Source: Pseudomonadota bacterium (GTDB lineage Bacteria; Desulfobacterota; Desulfovibrionia; Desulfovibrionales; Desulfovibrionaceae). Taken from it: a stretch of 5,306 bases of DNA. The DNA lies in NCBI GenBank assembly GCA_023453335.1, contig JAEXTU010000407.1:1-5306 (forward strand). Reading direction: 5' to 3'. Below are positions 1 through 5,306 of the stretch, in pieces (position 1 is the stretch's first letter; each line of letters starts with the position of its first letter). The notes below the pieces were generated by a model. The model made no database searches. It was not told the origin of the DNA and saw only the letters and a program-made list of their open reading frames with translations. The translations under genes were made by a program, and so were the position numbers.

Positions 1-722
1 GCGTGTTGTTCCTGGCTATGGCGAACCAGGCCGCGGCCGGCCTGGCCGACACCCTGGACCAGGTGAAGGGCGCGATGGAGTCCCGGCAGGGGACCTCGTC
101 GTCCACCCAGGGGGCGAACCTCTCCTCGGCGGATGTCACCAGCGGGCTCAAGGCCGCCCTGGACAAGGCCGCCAAATCCGCGGTCTCGTCCCTGGGGGTC
201 AAGGACGGCTATCTCGGCAAGCCGGACGTGAAGATTCCCCTGCCCGGGGTCATGACCAAGGTGGAGGCGGCGCTTCGCCTGGCGGGCCAGGCGAGCCTGG
301 CGGACTCCTTTGTCACCAGCATGAACCGGGCTGCGGAGCAGGCCGTGCCGGAGACCCTGGATATCCTGGGCAAGGCGGTCCAGAACATGAGCATCTCGGA
401 CGCCAAGGGCATCCTCAACGGCGGCGACACCGCGGCCACGGAATTCTTCAAGCGGACCTCGGACAACGCGCTCATCACCAAGATCACGCCCATCGTGTCC
501 GCGGCCATGGCCAAGGTGAACGTGACCCAGAACTACCAGAAGATGAACGCCGCGGCCTCGGCGGTGGGGGGCGGAACCAAGGACTACGACCTGGACGGCT
601 ACGTGACCCGCAAGGCCCTGGACGGCCTGTACCACATGATGGAGCAGGAGGAGGCCGACATCCGCAAGAATCCCGCAGCCCGCACCAGCGACATCCTCAA
701 AAAGGTGTTCGGGAGCAAGTAG
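1..722 (+). CDS. DUF4197 family exported protein, 5' end cut off
   Basis: The frame is open from the left edge to a TAG at 720-722. The GTG at 3-5 is probably an internal valine, because the first visible residues (LFLAMANQAAAG) look like the end of a signal peptide with cleavage near AAA-G. The true start would then lie a few codons outside the window. Counting from base 3 (239 residues), a low-complexity Ser/Thr/Gln linker at about 27-40 is followed by a domain I recognise as DUF4197. Its features are the IPLPG stretch near 78-82, the MNRAAEQAVP block from 107, the ILNGGDTAATEFF block from 137, and the C-terminal EEADIRKNPAARTSDILKKV. These conserved blocks are in family order and the domain looks complete. 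The family's function is unknown, so none is assigned; a periplasmic location is inferred from the signal-peptide remnant. The gene converges on the tRNA-Ser gene at 806-899. Confidence 0.88.
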   Translation, partial: VLFLAMANQAAAGLADTLDQVKGAMESRQGTSSSTQGANLSSADVTSGLKAALDKAAKSAVSSLGVKDGYLGKPDVKIPLPGVMTKVEAALRLAGQASLADSFVTSMNRAAEQAVPETLDILGKAVQNMSISDAKGILNGGDTAATEFFKRTSDNALITKITPIVSAAMAKVNVTQNYQKMNAAASAVGGGTKDYDLDGYVTRKALDGLYHMMEQEEADIRKNPAARTSDILKKVFGSK

Positions 723-766
723 GCCGGGAGGTCAGCGCCCTGTCGCCGGGAAGCGCTAGGCCAAAC

Positions 767-791
767 AAAAAAGGGCCGGACGAGCCGGCCC
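767..791 (-). terminator. Intrinsic terminator after tRNA-Ser copy 1
   Basis: Read on the minus strand, a 7-bp GC stem (GGGCCGG / CCGGCCC, + strand 785-791 and 773-779) closes a 5-nt loop. Six T residues follow directly (complement of 767-772). It lies 14 nt beyond the encoded CCA of the tRNA. On the plus strand no T-run follows the stem, so it would not end the DUF4197 transcript well. Confidence 0.87.
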
Positions 792-805
792 TGGCAAGGC
801 GAAAA

Positions 806-899
806 TGGCGGAGAGGGTGGGATTCGAACCCACGTGCCGGTTACTCACCGACAACTCGATTTCGAGTCGAGCGCGTTACGGCCGCTTCGCTACCTCTCC
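806..899 (-). tRNA. tRNA-Ser(CGA), copy 1, CCA encoded
   Basis: The minus strand folds as a complete class II tRNA of 94 nt. It has a 7-bp acceptor (GGAGAGG with CCTCTCC), discriminator G, and a genome-encoded CCA (+ strand 806-808). The anticodon stem CTCGA/TCGAG closes a 7-nt loop CTCGAAA with anticodon CGA. The long variable arm has the pairing TCGGT/ACCGG, and the T arm is GTGGG-TTCGAAT-CCCAC. The long variable arm and discriminator G fit serine identity. It would read the UCG codon. It is identical base for base to the copy at 2339-2432. I see no convincing promoter in the 71 nt between it and the methyltransferase stop codon upstream of it on this strand. Confidence 0.97.
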
Positions 900-904
900 G
901 GCCT
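806..904. repeat. 99-bp direct repeat, left copy (contains tRNA-Ser)
   Basis: The whole tRNA-Ser(CGA) gene plus the 5 nt ggcct upstream of its 5' end is repeated exactly at 2339-2437. Identity stops at base 805 (a, against g at 2338) and after base 904. The flanking terminators and spacers are unrelated in sequence. The repeats are in the same orientation, start to start 1533 bp apart, and enclose only the methyltransferase-cupin gene. Confidence 0.95.
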
Positions 905-970
905 CCGGGCGTAACCATCCGGGAACACGGGAGGTGCAGACAGTCCCGCCAAGAAACCTACAGGCCTGTC

Positions 971-2206
971 TCACCTTCCGAAAAACTGGGTGACCGAGGG
1001 GATAATGTCCAGGTAGTCGAGGCCCTCAGGTCCTGCATGGACCGTGAAGGGCACGCCGGGCGGCACATAGACCAGGGCTCGGCAGGATAGGTCCAGTTCA
1101 TCGTCGCCTGCACGCACCACTCCCCCGCCACGCACTGCCACCATCTGATGGTCCCAGGCGTGGCAGCGTCGCTCGGTCGTGGCACCCGGGGCCAACTCTA
1201 TCAGGCGGGTGCAACTGGCCGGGGAGTGCTGCAGGTCGTCTCGGGTGAGCCAAGTTAGACAGTAGCTGCTGTCCGGTGTCTCCGCGATGGGTTGGCATTT
1301 CGCAGCTGTGAAAACCACCCTCTGGGCACGCTCGTACCTGGTGTAGAATGCGCGGACCTGGGCCGCGTACTCCGCGTCCTCCTGGTCCATGGCAGCGTCG
1401 CGTTCCAAGGGCACGAGCGGTTCCTTGGTCACGATGCCCGCCAGCAGCTTGGCGTCCGGAATGAGGGGGGATGTCCAGTCCAGATCCTGATGTCCGTATA
1501 CCGCGATGATGCGGCTGGACCTGTCGATGTGGTCGCAGTCCGTAAGCTCGGATACCCGCTGCCGGATCGCGTCGATGGGTCCGGGCATGTCCATCTCCTT
1601 GCGCCGAAACTGGGGAAAGAAGGACAACTGGGCCGGCCGTTCCGGGGCAAGGTGGCGCTCCAGGTCCTCGCGCAAGAAATGCTGGATGTCCCCGGGCCGC
1701 ACCGGATTCTCTGCGCGGAAGAACTGGGGGTGGGTCTCCCGGATGTAGTCAAGGAAGGCGGTTCGCTGTTGGGAGGACTCGAAATAGCTCTCCGTGGAGA
1801 TGAGCACGTATTTGGAGGACACGCGCTTGAGCTCCGCCACCAGCCTGGCGGGGTCCGGCACGTGCTCGATGACCTCGCTGCAGAAGGCCAGGTCAAAGGA
1901 GTTATCCGGGAAGGGCAGGGACTGGCCGTCGCCCTTGGCGGTCTCCAGCCCGAACAGGGTGGCCCCGGTGGCCAGGGCCTTGACGTCCAGGTCCGTGGTC
2001 ACGGTGCGGGTCCCGAAGAGGCGCTGGGCCAGCAGGCTGTGCTCGCCCTCGGATCCGCCCACGTTGAGCATGGAGGAGAACCGCAGCCGGCTGAGCAGTT
2101 TGAAGATGCTGTAGGTGCGGCAGTAATGGACGATGTGCAGGGGGATGGTGTGGCGATGGGCCCGTAGATACCCGTAGATCGGCGCGTGGGCTCTCAGGTA
2201 CGGCAC
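971..2206 (-). CDS. SAM-dependent methyltransferase with C-terminal cupin-like domain
   Basis: A 411-residue protein starting at GTG 2206-2204. This start has GAGGAGG four bases upstream, and a longer reading to ATG 2278 would begin inside the promoter -35. Residues 47-116 are a class I methyltransferase core: motif I LNVGGSEGE (47-55), an acidic strand end TDLD (71-74), GDGQSLPF (92-99) and FDLAFCSEVIEHV (104-116), typical of the Methyltransf_11 type. The middle (about 120-300) is not recognised. Residues about 335-400 look like a cupin barrel: PGATTERRCHAWDHQ then VYVPPGVPF, giving a likely two-domain fusion. Motif I has Asn48 where an acidic residue is usual, and the second cupin motif has Phe387 where a metal-binding His is common. 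Substrate unknown; a sugar or small-metabolite O-methyltransferase is possible but unproven. A/T-ending codons rise from about 9 in the first 105 to about 27 in the last 105. No hydrophobic export signal is seen, so the protein is probably cytoplasmic. Confidence 0.85.
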   Translation of the reverse strand: MPYLRAHAPIYGYLRAHRHTIPLHIVHYCRTYSIFKLLSRLRFSSMLNVGGSEGEHSLLAQRLFGTRTVTTDLDVKALATGATLFGLETAKGDGQSLPFPDNSFDLAFCSEVIEHVPDPARLVAELKRVSSKYVLISTESYFESSQQRTAFLDYIRETHPQFFRAENPVRPGDIQHFLREDLERHLAPERPAQLSFFPQFRRKEMDMPGPIDAIRQRVSELTDCDHIDRSSRIIAVYGHQDLDWTSPLIPDAKLLAGIVTKEPLVPLERDAAMDQEDAEYAAQVRAFYTRYERAQRVVFTAAKCQPIAETPDSSYCLTWLTRDDLQHSPASCTRLIELAPGATTERRCHAWDHQMVAVRGGGVVRAGDDELDLSCRALVYVPPGVPFTVHAGPEGLDYLDIIPSVTQFFGR

Positions 2207-2210
2207 AGGT

Positions 2211-2217
2211 CCTCCTC
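2211..2217 (-). promoter_or_regulatory. Shine-Dalgarno GAGGAGG deciding the GTG start
   Basis: On the minus strand GAGGAGG is followed by ACCT and then GTG (2206-2204). The match to the anti-SD is long, with slightly short spacing. It selects the GTG start over the upstream in-frame ATG at 2278, which would lie upstream of the predicted transcription start. Confidence 0.75.
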
Positions 2218-2249
2218 GGGTTGGGGTAAGCCGGAAGCAACCAAGCGAC

Positions 2250-2278
2250 CCTATATGAAATACCCCCTGACCAGTCAA
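2250..2278 (-). promoter_or_regulatory. Sigma70-type promoter of the methyltransferase gene
   Basis: The minus strand reads TTGACT (2278-2273), a 17-nt spacer, then TATAGG (2255-2250). The -35 matches 5 of 6 consensus bases and the -10 matches 4 of 6, with ideal spacing. Transcription would start near 2243, leaving a leader of about 37 nt before the GTG at 2206. It sits immediately downstream of the terminator of tRNA-Ser copy 2, so the gene is its own transcription unit. Confidence 0.75.
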
Positions 2279-2305
2279 TGCAAGCGCCGGGCAACCCCTT
2301 GAAAT

Positions 2306-2329
2306 AAAAAGGCCGGCGCAGGCCGGCCT
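2306..2329 (-). terminator. Intrinsic terminator after tRNA-Ser copy 2
   Basis: On the minus strand the stem GGCCGGC / GCCGGCC (7 bp, 8 with the outer A-T pair) closes a CTGC tetraloop. TTTTTATTT follows. It starts 9 nt after the encoded CCA of the tRNA. Its sequence differs from the terminator of copy 1. Confidence 0.88.
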
Positions 2330-2338
2330 GGGTGGTTG

Positions 2339-2432
2339 TGGCGGAGAGGGTGGGATTCGAACCCACGTGCCGGTTACTCACCGACAACTCGATTTCGAGT
2401 CGAGCGCGTTACGGCCGCTTCGCTACCTCTCC
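2339..2432 (-). tRNA. tRNA-Ser(CGA), copy 2, CCA encoded
   Basis: Identical over all 94 nt to the gene at 806-899: same 7-bp acceptor, CGA anticodon, long variable arm and encoded CCA (+ strand 2339-2341). It lies 134 nt downstream of the tadA stop on the same strand. It could be read from its own promoter in that gap or by read-through of purQ-tadA. A -35-like TTGCGC near 2504 (minus strand) has no good -10 partner, so I do not call a promoter. Confidence 0.97.
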
Positions 2433-2437
2433 GGCCT
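2339..2437. repeat. 99-bp direct repeat, right copy (contains tRNA-Ser)
   Basis: Perfect direct repeat of 806-904, covering the full tRNA gene and 5 nt of its upstream flank. Outside the 99 bp the two flanks show no alignment by eye. Confidence 0.95.
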
Positions 2438-2566
2438 TGGGTCGCGACGGGTTTGGGGAACCGCGGCGCGGGGAGTTTTCCTTAGGTGAAATTCGCGGGG
2501 CGCGCAAGGGAAAAACCCGGGGCGCGTCCCAGGCGGACGGGGCCGGGTGCGGCCGGAGGAGGGGAG

Positions 2567-3070
2567 TCAGGCTCCCTTGCCCCGCCTCGCCGCGAAGAAG
2601 TCCTTGAGCAGGGTTCCGCACTCCTCGGCCAGCACCCCGCCCAGCACCGGGAAGCTGTGGTTCAGGAAGGGCAGGCGGTGCGTCTCCAGGCAGGAGGTTA
2701 CCGCGCCGGTCTTGGGGTCGGCCGCGCCGAAGACCAGGCCGCCGATGCGGGCGTGCACCATGGCCCCCACGCACATGAGGCAGGGCTCCAGGGTCACCAC
2801 CAGCACCGGCGCGTCCAGGCGGTAGTTGGCGGTCTGCTCCCCAGCCCGGCGCAGGGCCAGCAGCTCGGCGTGGGCCGTGGGGTCGTGGTGGCCGATGGGC
2901 GCGTTGTGCGCCCGGGCCAGGATCTCGCCTTGCTTGGACACCAGCACCGCGCCCACCGGCACCTCGCCTTCGGCCGCGGCGTTCCGGGCCTCGTCCAAGG
3001 CCAGGCGCATGAGCGCCTCCCAGTCCGGCCAGCCGGGCGGCAGGGGAGGGGAGGCGGGAATTTCCGGCAT
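2567..3070 (-). CDS. tadA: tRNA-specific adenosine deaminase TadA
   Basis: A 167-residue cytidine/deoxycytidylate deaminase-fold enzyme. In this family TadA converts the wobble A34 of tRNA-Arg(ACG) to inosine in the cytoplasm, so one tRNA reads CGU, CGC and CGA. The zinc/catalytic signature is complete: HAE at 67-69 (His67 ligand, Glu69 proton shuttle) and EPCLMC at 95-100 (Cys97 and Cys100 ligands). EVPVGAVLV (36-44), GHHDPTAHAE (60-69) and MCVGAMVHARI (99-109) are characteristic of TadA rather than free-nucleoside deaminases. The length is normal, with a short Pro-rich N-terminus before WEALM. The ATG lies 5 nt after the purQ stop with only a weak SD, so translation is probably coupled to purQ. 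The ACG-anticodon tRNA substrate is not in the window, and the neighbouring tRNA-Ser(CGA) is not a substrate. Confidence 0.95.
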   Translation of the reverse strand: MPEIPASPPLPPGWPDWEALMRLALDEARNAAAEGEVPVGAVLVSKQGEILARAHNAPIGHHDPTAHAELLALRRAGEQTANYRLDAPVLVVTLEPCLMCVGAMVHARIGGLVFGAADPKTGAVTSCLETHRLPFLNHSFPVLGGVLAEECGTLLKDFFAARRGKGA

Positions 3071-3075
3071 ACGGC

Positions 3076-3885
3076 CTACTGGGCCTTCAGGTACTTCACC
3101 CCGCCTTCCAGGATGGCCAGGCCCAGGGTCTCGTCCTCGCCGCGGGTCCAGCGGGGGTGGTTGGTGCGGTGGTTGAATGCCTCGGGGTGCGGCATGAGCC
3201 CCAGCACTCGGCCGGTGGGGTCGGTGAGCCCGGCGATGGCCCGGGGCGAGCCGTTGGGATTGTAGGGGTACTCCTGGGTGGGCTCGCCGGTGGCCGGGTC
3301 CACGTAGCGCAGGGTCACCAGGTTCTGCGCCTCCAGGGCTTCCAGGGTGGCGGCGTCCAGGGGAATGAGCTTGCCCTCGCCGTGCCGCACCGGCAGGGCG
3401 ATCTGCTTGATTCCCTTGGTGAACACGCAGGGGCTGGCCGGGTTGGCGGCCAGGCGCACCCAGCGGTCCTCGAACCGGGCCGAGTCGTTCAGGGACAACG
3501 ACACCTGGCGCTCGAAGTACTTGCCGTTCTGGCCCGGGAGCAGCCCCAGCTTCACCAGGAGCTGGAACCCGTTGCAGATGCCCAGGACAATGCCCCCGGC
3601 GTTGAAGAAGGCCCGGAGCTGGTCCAAAATGGGCGCGCCCGCGGGGTCCGTGGCGTAGCGCCAGCGGATGGCCGCGGCCTGGGCCGCGCCCAGGTCGTCG
3701 CCGTCCAGGAATCCGCCGGGAAAGATGAGAAAATTGGCTTCGGTCAGTTTAGCCTTGCCGGCGGCCAGGTCCGAGAAAAAAATCACCTGCGCCTCATCGG
3801 CCCCCGCAGCCTTGGCGGCATGGGCCGATTCCTTGTCGCAGTTGGTTCCGTCCCCGGTGACGATGAGGGCCTTCACCTGGGCCAT
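3076..3885 (-). CDS. purQ: Phosphoribosylformylglycinamidine synthase, glutaminase subunit (PurQ type)
   Basis: A 269-residue class I glutamine amidotransferase. In the purine pathway this subunit hydrolyses glutamine and passes ammonia to PurL, which turns FGAR into FGAM using ATP. The triad is visible: Cys104 in LGICNGFQ (101-108), and His233 and Glu235 in LMPHPEA (230-236). The oxyanion loop PGGF (56-59), the PurQ-typical RHGEGK (167-172) and YNPNGSP (208-214) support PurQ over other amidotransferases. It is longer than the roughly 225-residue Bacillus type because of insertions around 68-85 and a C-terminal extension after the triad. The N-terminal motif TGDGTNCD (10-17) replaces the common GSNCD. 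The ATG is preceded by GGGAGG four to five bases upstream. It is first in a likely purQ-tadA operon. No purL or purS is in the window. Confidence 0.9.
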   Translation of the reverse strand: MAQVKALIVTGDGTNCDKESAHAAKAAGADEAQVIFFSDLAAGKAKLTEANFLIFPGGFLDGDDLGAAQAAAIRWRYATDPAGAPILDQLRAFFNAGGIVLGICNGFQLLVKLGLLPGQNGKYFERQVSLSLNDSARFEDRWVRLAANPASPCVFTKGIKQIALPVRHGEGKLIPLDAATLEALEAQNLVTLRYVDPATGEPTQEYPYNPNGSPRAIAGLTDPTGRVLGLMPHPEAFNHRTNHPRWTRGEDETLGLAILEGGVKYLKAQ

Positions 3886-3900
3886 GGGTCCTCCCTGTTC

Positions 3901-3929
3901 TTGACACCCTATGGGGCGTTGACTAGCTT
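3901..3929 (+). promoter_or_regulatory. Candidate pyrG promoter overlapping the purQ promoter
   Basis: The plus strand has a perfect TTGACA (3901-3906), a 17-nt spacer and TAGCTT (3924-3929, 3 of 6). Transcription would start near 3936 and give pyrG a leader of about 209 nt. A second -10-like hexamer, TAAAAT at 4018-4023 (5 of 6), lacks a recognisable -35, so which start is used is uncertain. TTGAC recurs at 3919-3923, 18 bp from the first. Confidence 0.4.
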
Positions 3930-3936
3930 ACGCCAA
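3908..3936 (-). promoter_or_regulatory. Candidate purQ-tadA promoter
   Basis: The minus strand reads TTGGCG (3936-3931), 17 nt, CATAGG (3913-3908). The -35 matches 4 of 6 consensus bases and the -10 3 of 6. The layout resembles the methyltransferase promoter (TATAGG). The start would fall near 3901, giving a leader of only about 16 nt that still contains the GGGAGG ribosome binding site. Confidence 0.45.
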
Positions 3937-4055
3937 ACGCGGGGACCATACGGAGGCCGAGGGCCGGCGTCAATGCCGCTGCCTACGCCTCACCAGGTAA
4001 CCGATTGGAACAAAAGGTAAAATTCTTGGTCCTGCGCACTCGAGGAGCATTTGCT

Positions 4056-4087
4056 CGGCCCGCCGCGATGATCCATCCGGCGGGCTG
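4056..4087 (+). other. Strong hairpin in the pyrG leader
   Basis: Bases 4058-4065 (gcccgccg) pair with 4078-4085 (cggcgggc). After a single bulged C at 4066, gatg (4067-4070) pairs with catc (4074-4077) around a 3-nt loop. The pairing extends outward by G-T and C-G to 4056/4087, for about 14 bp in all. The sequence after it (tgtctctt) is only moderately T-rich, so it could be a weak or conditional terminator, an mRNA-stabilising stem, or neither. It ends about 43 nt before the pyrG ribosome binding site. Confidence 0.55.
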
Positions 4088-4144
4088 TCTCTTGCGTACG
4101 GGGCTGGGCTCACAATCCTCAACCAGCACACGAGGTCGCACAGC

Positions 4145-5306
4145 ATGGGCGTGAACGCGAAAAAGACCAAGTTCATCTTCGTCACCGGCGGCGTGCTCTC
4201 CTCCCTGGGCAAGGGACTGGCCGCCTCCTCCATCGGCGTGCTCCTCCAGGCCCGCGGCCTCTCGGTCACCATCCAGAAGCTCGACCCCTACATCAACGTG
4301 GACCCCGGCACCATGAACCCCTTCCAGCACGGCGAGGTCTTCGTCACCGACGACGGGGCCGAGACCGACCTGGACATGGGCCACTACGAGCGCTTCCTGG
4401 ACATCCCCATGTCCCAGGGCAACAACTTCACCTCGGGCAGCATCTACTACTCGGTCATCAAGAAGGAGCGCCGCGGCGACTACCTGGGCGGCACGGTGCA
4501 GGTGATCCCCCACATCACCGACGAGATCAAGAACGCCATCATGGGCCTGACCAAGGACAACCCGGACGTGGCCCTGGTGGAGATCGGCGGCACGGTGGGC
4601 GACATCGAGGGCCAGCCCTTCCTGGAGGCCATCCGCCAGCTGCGCTCGGACCTGGGCAAGGAGAACGTGCTCTACATCCACCTCACCCTGGTGCCCTACA
4701 TGCGGGCCGCGGGCGAGCTGAAGACCAAGCCCACCCAGCACAGCGTCAAGGAGCTGCGCTCCATCGGCATCCAGCCCGACATCATCCTCTGCCGGTCCGA
4801 GGTGGTCCTGCCCGAGGACATGAAGGGCAAGATCGCGCTCTTCTGCAACGTGGACAAGGACGCGGTGTTCACCGCCGTGGACGTGGACAGCATCTACAAG
4901 GTGCCGCTCAACTTCTACGCCGAGGGCATCGACCAGAAGATCGTGATCATGCTGCGCCTGCCGGCCAAGAACGCGGACCTCTCGCCCTGGAAGGACCTGG
5001 TCTACCGCCTGGAGAACCCCAAGGCCGAGGTCACCATCGGCATTTGCGGCAAGTACGTGAACCTGCGCGAGTCCTACAAGAGCCTGCACGAGGCCCTGGT
5101 GCACGGCGGCGTGGCCAACGAGGTGAAGGTCAAGCTGGAGTACATCAACTCCGAGGAGATCACTGAGAAGAACGTGGCCAAGATGCTGGCCGGGGTGGAC
5201 GGGGTGCTGGTGCCCGGCGGCTTCGGCTCCCGCGGGGTGGAGGGCAAGATCACCGCCATCCGCCACGCCCGCGAGAAGAAGATTCCCTTCTTCGGCATCT
5301 GCCTGG
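4145..5306 (+). CDS. pyrG: CTP synthase, 3' end cut off
   Basis: The first 387 codons of CTP synthase, which makes CTP from UTP with ATP and glutamine (the last step of pyrimidine nucleotide synthesis, cytoplasmic). The ATG at 4145 follows GAGG at 4133-4136 with about 8 nt spacing. The amidoligase (synthetase) domain starts with FVTGGVLSSLGKG (12-24), the ATP/UTP site. LDPYINVDPGTMNP (46-59) and ETDLDMGHYERF (73-84, with Mg-binding Asp near 75-77) follow. EIGGTVGDIEGQP and KTKPTQHSVKELR are further family blocks. The glutaminase domain begins near ITIGICGKYVNL-like residues, with the oxyanion segment VPGGFGSRG. The window ends one codon after the nucleophile Cys386 in FFGICL. Codon use is almost entirely C/G-ending, as expected for a highly expressed core gene. 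It is divergent from purQ. Confidence 0.98.
   Translation, partial: MGVNAKKTKFIFVTGGVLSSLGKGLAASSIGVLLQARGLSVTIQKLDPYINVDPGTMNPFQHGEVFVTDDGAETDLDMGHYERFLDIPMSQGNNFTSGSIYYSVIKKERRGDYLGGTVQVIPHITDEIKNAIMGLTKDNPDVALVEIGGTVGDIEGQPFLEAIRQLRSDLGKENVLYIHLTLVPYMRAAGELKTKPTQHSVKELRSIGIQPDIILCRSEVVLPEDMKGKIALFCNVDKDAVFTAVDVDSIYKVPLNFYAEGIDQKIVIMLRLPAKNADLSPWKDLVYRLENPKAEVTIGICGKYVNLRESYKSLHEALVHGGVANEVKVKLEYINSEEITEKNVAKMLAGVDGVLVPGGFGSRGVEGKITAIRHAREKKIPFFGICL

Noticed and set aside
734..757. Stem agcgc/gcgct after the DUF4197 gene
   Set aside because: The stem is short and bulged with no T-run on the plus strand, so it is not supported as a terminator.
960..969. 10-bp palindrome acaggcctgt just after the methyltransferase stop codon
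   Set aside because: It has no loop or T-run and is too short to support a terminator or an operator on its own.
805..993. Plus-strand ORF beginning MAERVGFEPTC across tRNA-Ser copy 1, and its twin across copy 2 (2332-2607)
   Set aside because: This peptide is the antisense translation of a tRNA-Ser gene, a well-known false prediction. The open stretch exists only because the tRNA sequence lacks stops in that frame.
1292..2167. 291-codon plus-strand open frame opposite the methyltransferase
   Set aside because: It lies antisense to a gene with domain matches, promoter and SD. Its translation is a Gly/Val/Leu/Gln-rich shadow with no recognisable motif.
806..2437. Classic integrative element with att sites
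   Set aside because: There is no integrase, excisionase or other mobility gene. The repeats are whole tRNA genes rather than a short 3' core, so a canonical tRNA-integrated element is not demonstrated.
2505..2535. Possible terminator after tadA
   Set aside because: The minus strand has TTTTT after a GC stem, but the stem is only about 5 bp with a mismatch. It is too weak to call.
3157..4020. 287-codon plus-strand open frame opposite purQ
   Set aside because: It is antisense to a gene with an intact catalytic triad, and its composition is the usual GC-rich shadow.
4068..4154. Possible 28-codon leader peptide (ATG 4068, stop overlapping the pyrG start)
   Set aside because: There is no Shine-Dalgarno before it, its start lies inside the hairpin stem, and it has no run of regulatory codons.
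3983..5266. 427-codon minus-strand open frame opposite pyrG
   Set aside because: It is antisense to a clear CTP synthase. The His/Val/Leu/Asp-rich repetitive translation reflects the complement of a high-GC3 gene.

Overview
This window comes from a GC-rich bacterium with strongly C/G-ending codons. Gene content and style (a DUF4197 exported protein, a long single-domain PurQ-type glutaminase next to tadA, a divergent pyrG) suggest a Desulfovibrio-like member of the Desulfobacterota. That placement is inference from protein flavour and base composition; there is no rRNA or marker that fixes it.

Layout from left to right. Bases 1-722 (+) carry most of a DUF4197 family exported protein whose start lies off the left edge. 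Bases 767-899 (-) hold a tRNA-Ser(CGA) gene with its own intrinsic terminator, facing the DUF4197 gene. Bases 971-2206 (-) encode a 411-residue SAM-dependent methyltransferase with a C-terminal cupin-like domain. It has a clear sigma70-type promoter and a GTG start. Bases 2306-2432 (-) hold a second, identical tRNA-Ser(CGA) gene with a second, different terminator. Bases 2567-3885 (-) hold a tightly spaced purQ-tadA pair with a plausible promoter upstream. Bases 3886-4144 are a divergent intergenic region with overlapping candidate promoters and a strong hairpin. Bases 4145-5306 (+) are pyrG (CTP synthase), cut by the right edge immediately after its glutaminase nucleophile cysteine.

Functionally, purQ (glutaminase for FGAM synthase, purine synthesis) and pyrG (UTP to CTP, pyrimidine synthesis) are both glutamine-dependent nucleotide enzymes transcribed divergently from a shared control region. 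tadA makes the wobble inosine in tRNA-Arg, so it and the tRNA-Ser genes belong to translation.

The least ordinary part is the methyltransferase-cupin gene. It is bracketed by two perfect 99-bp direct repeats containing complete tRNA-Ser(CGA) genes, its codon use drifts along its length, and its transcript probably runs through the left tRNA. No integrase, CRISPR, IS element or defence system is visible. The rest looks like ordinary core genome.
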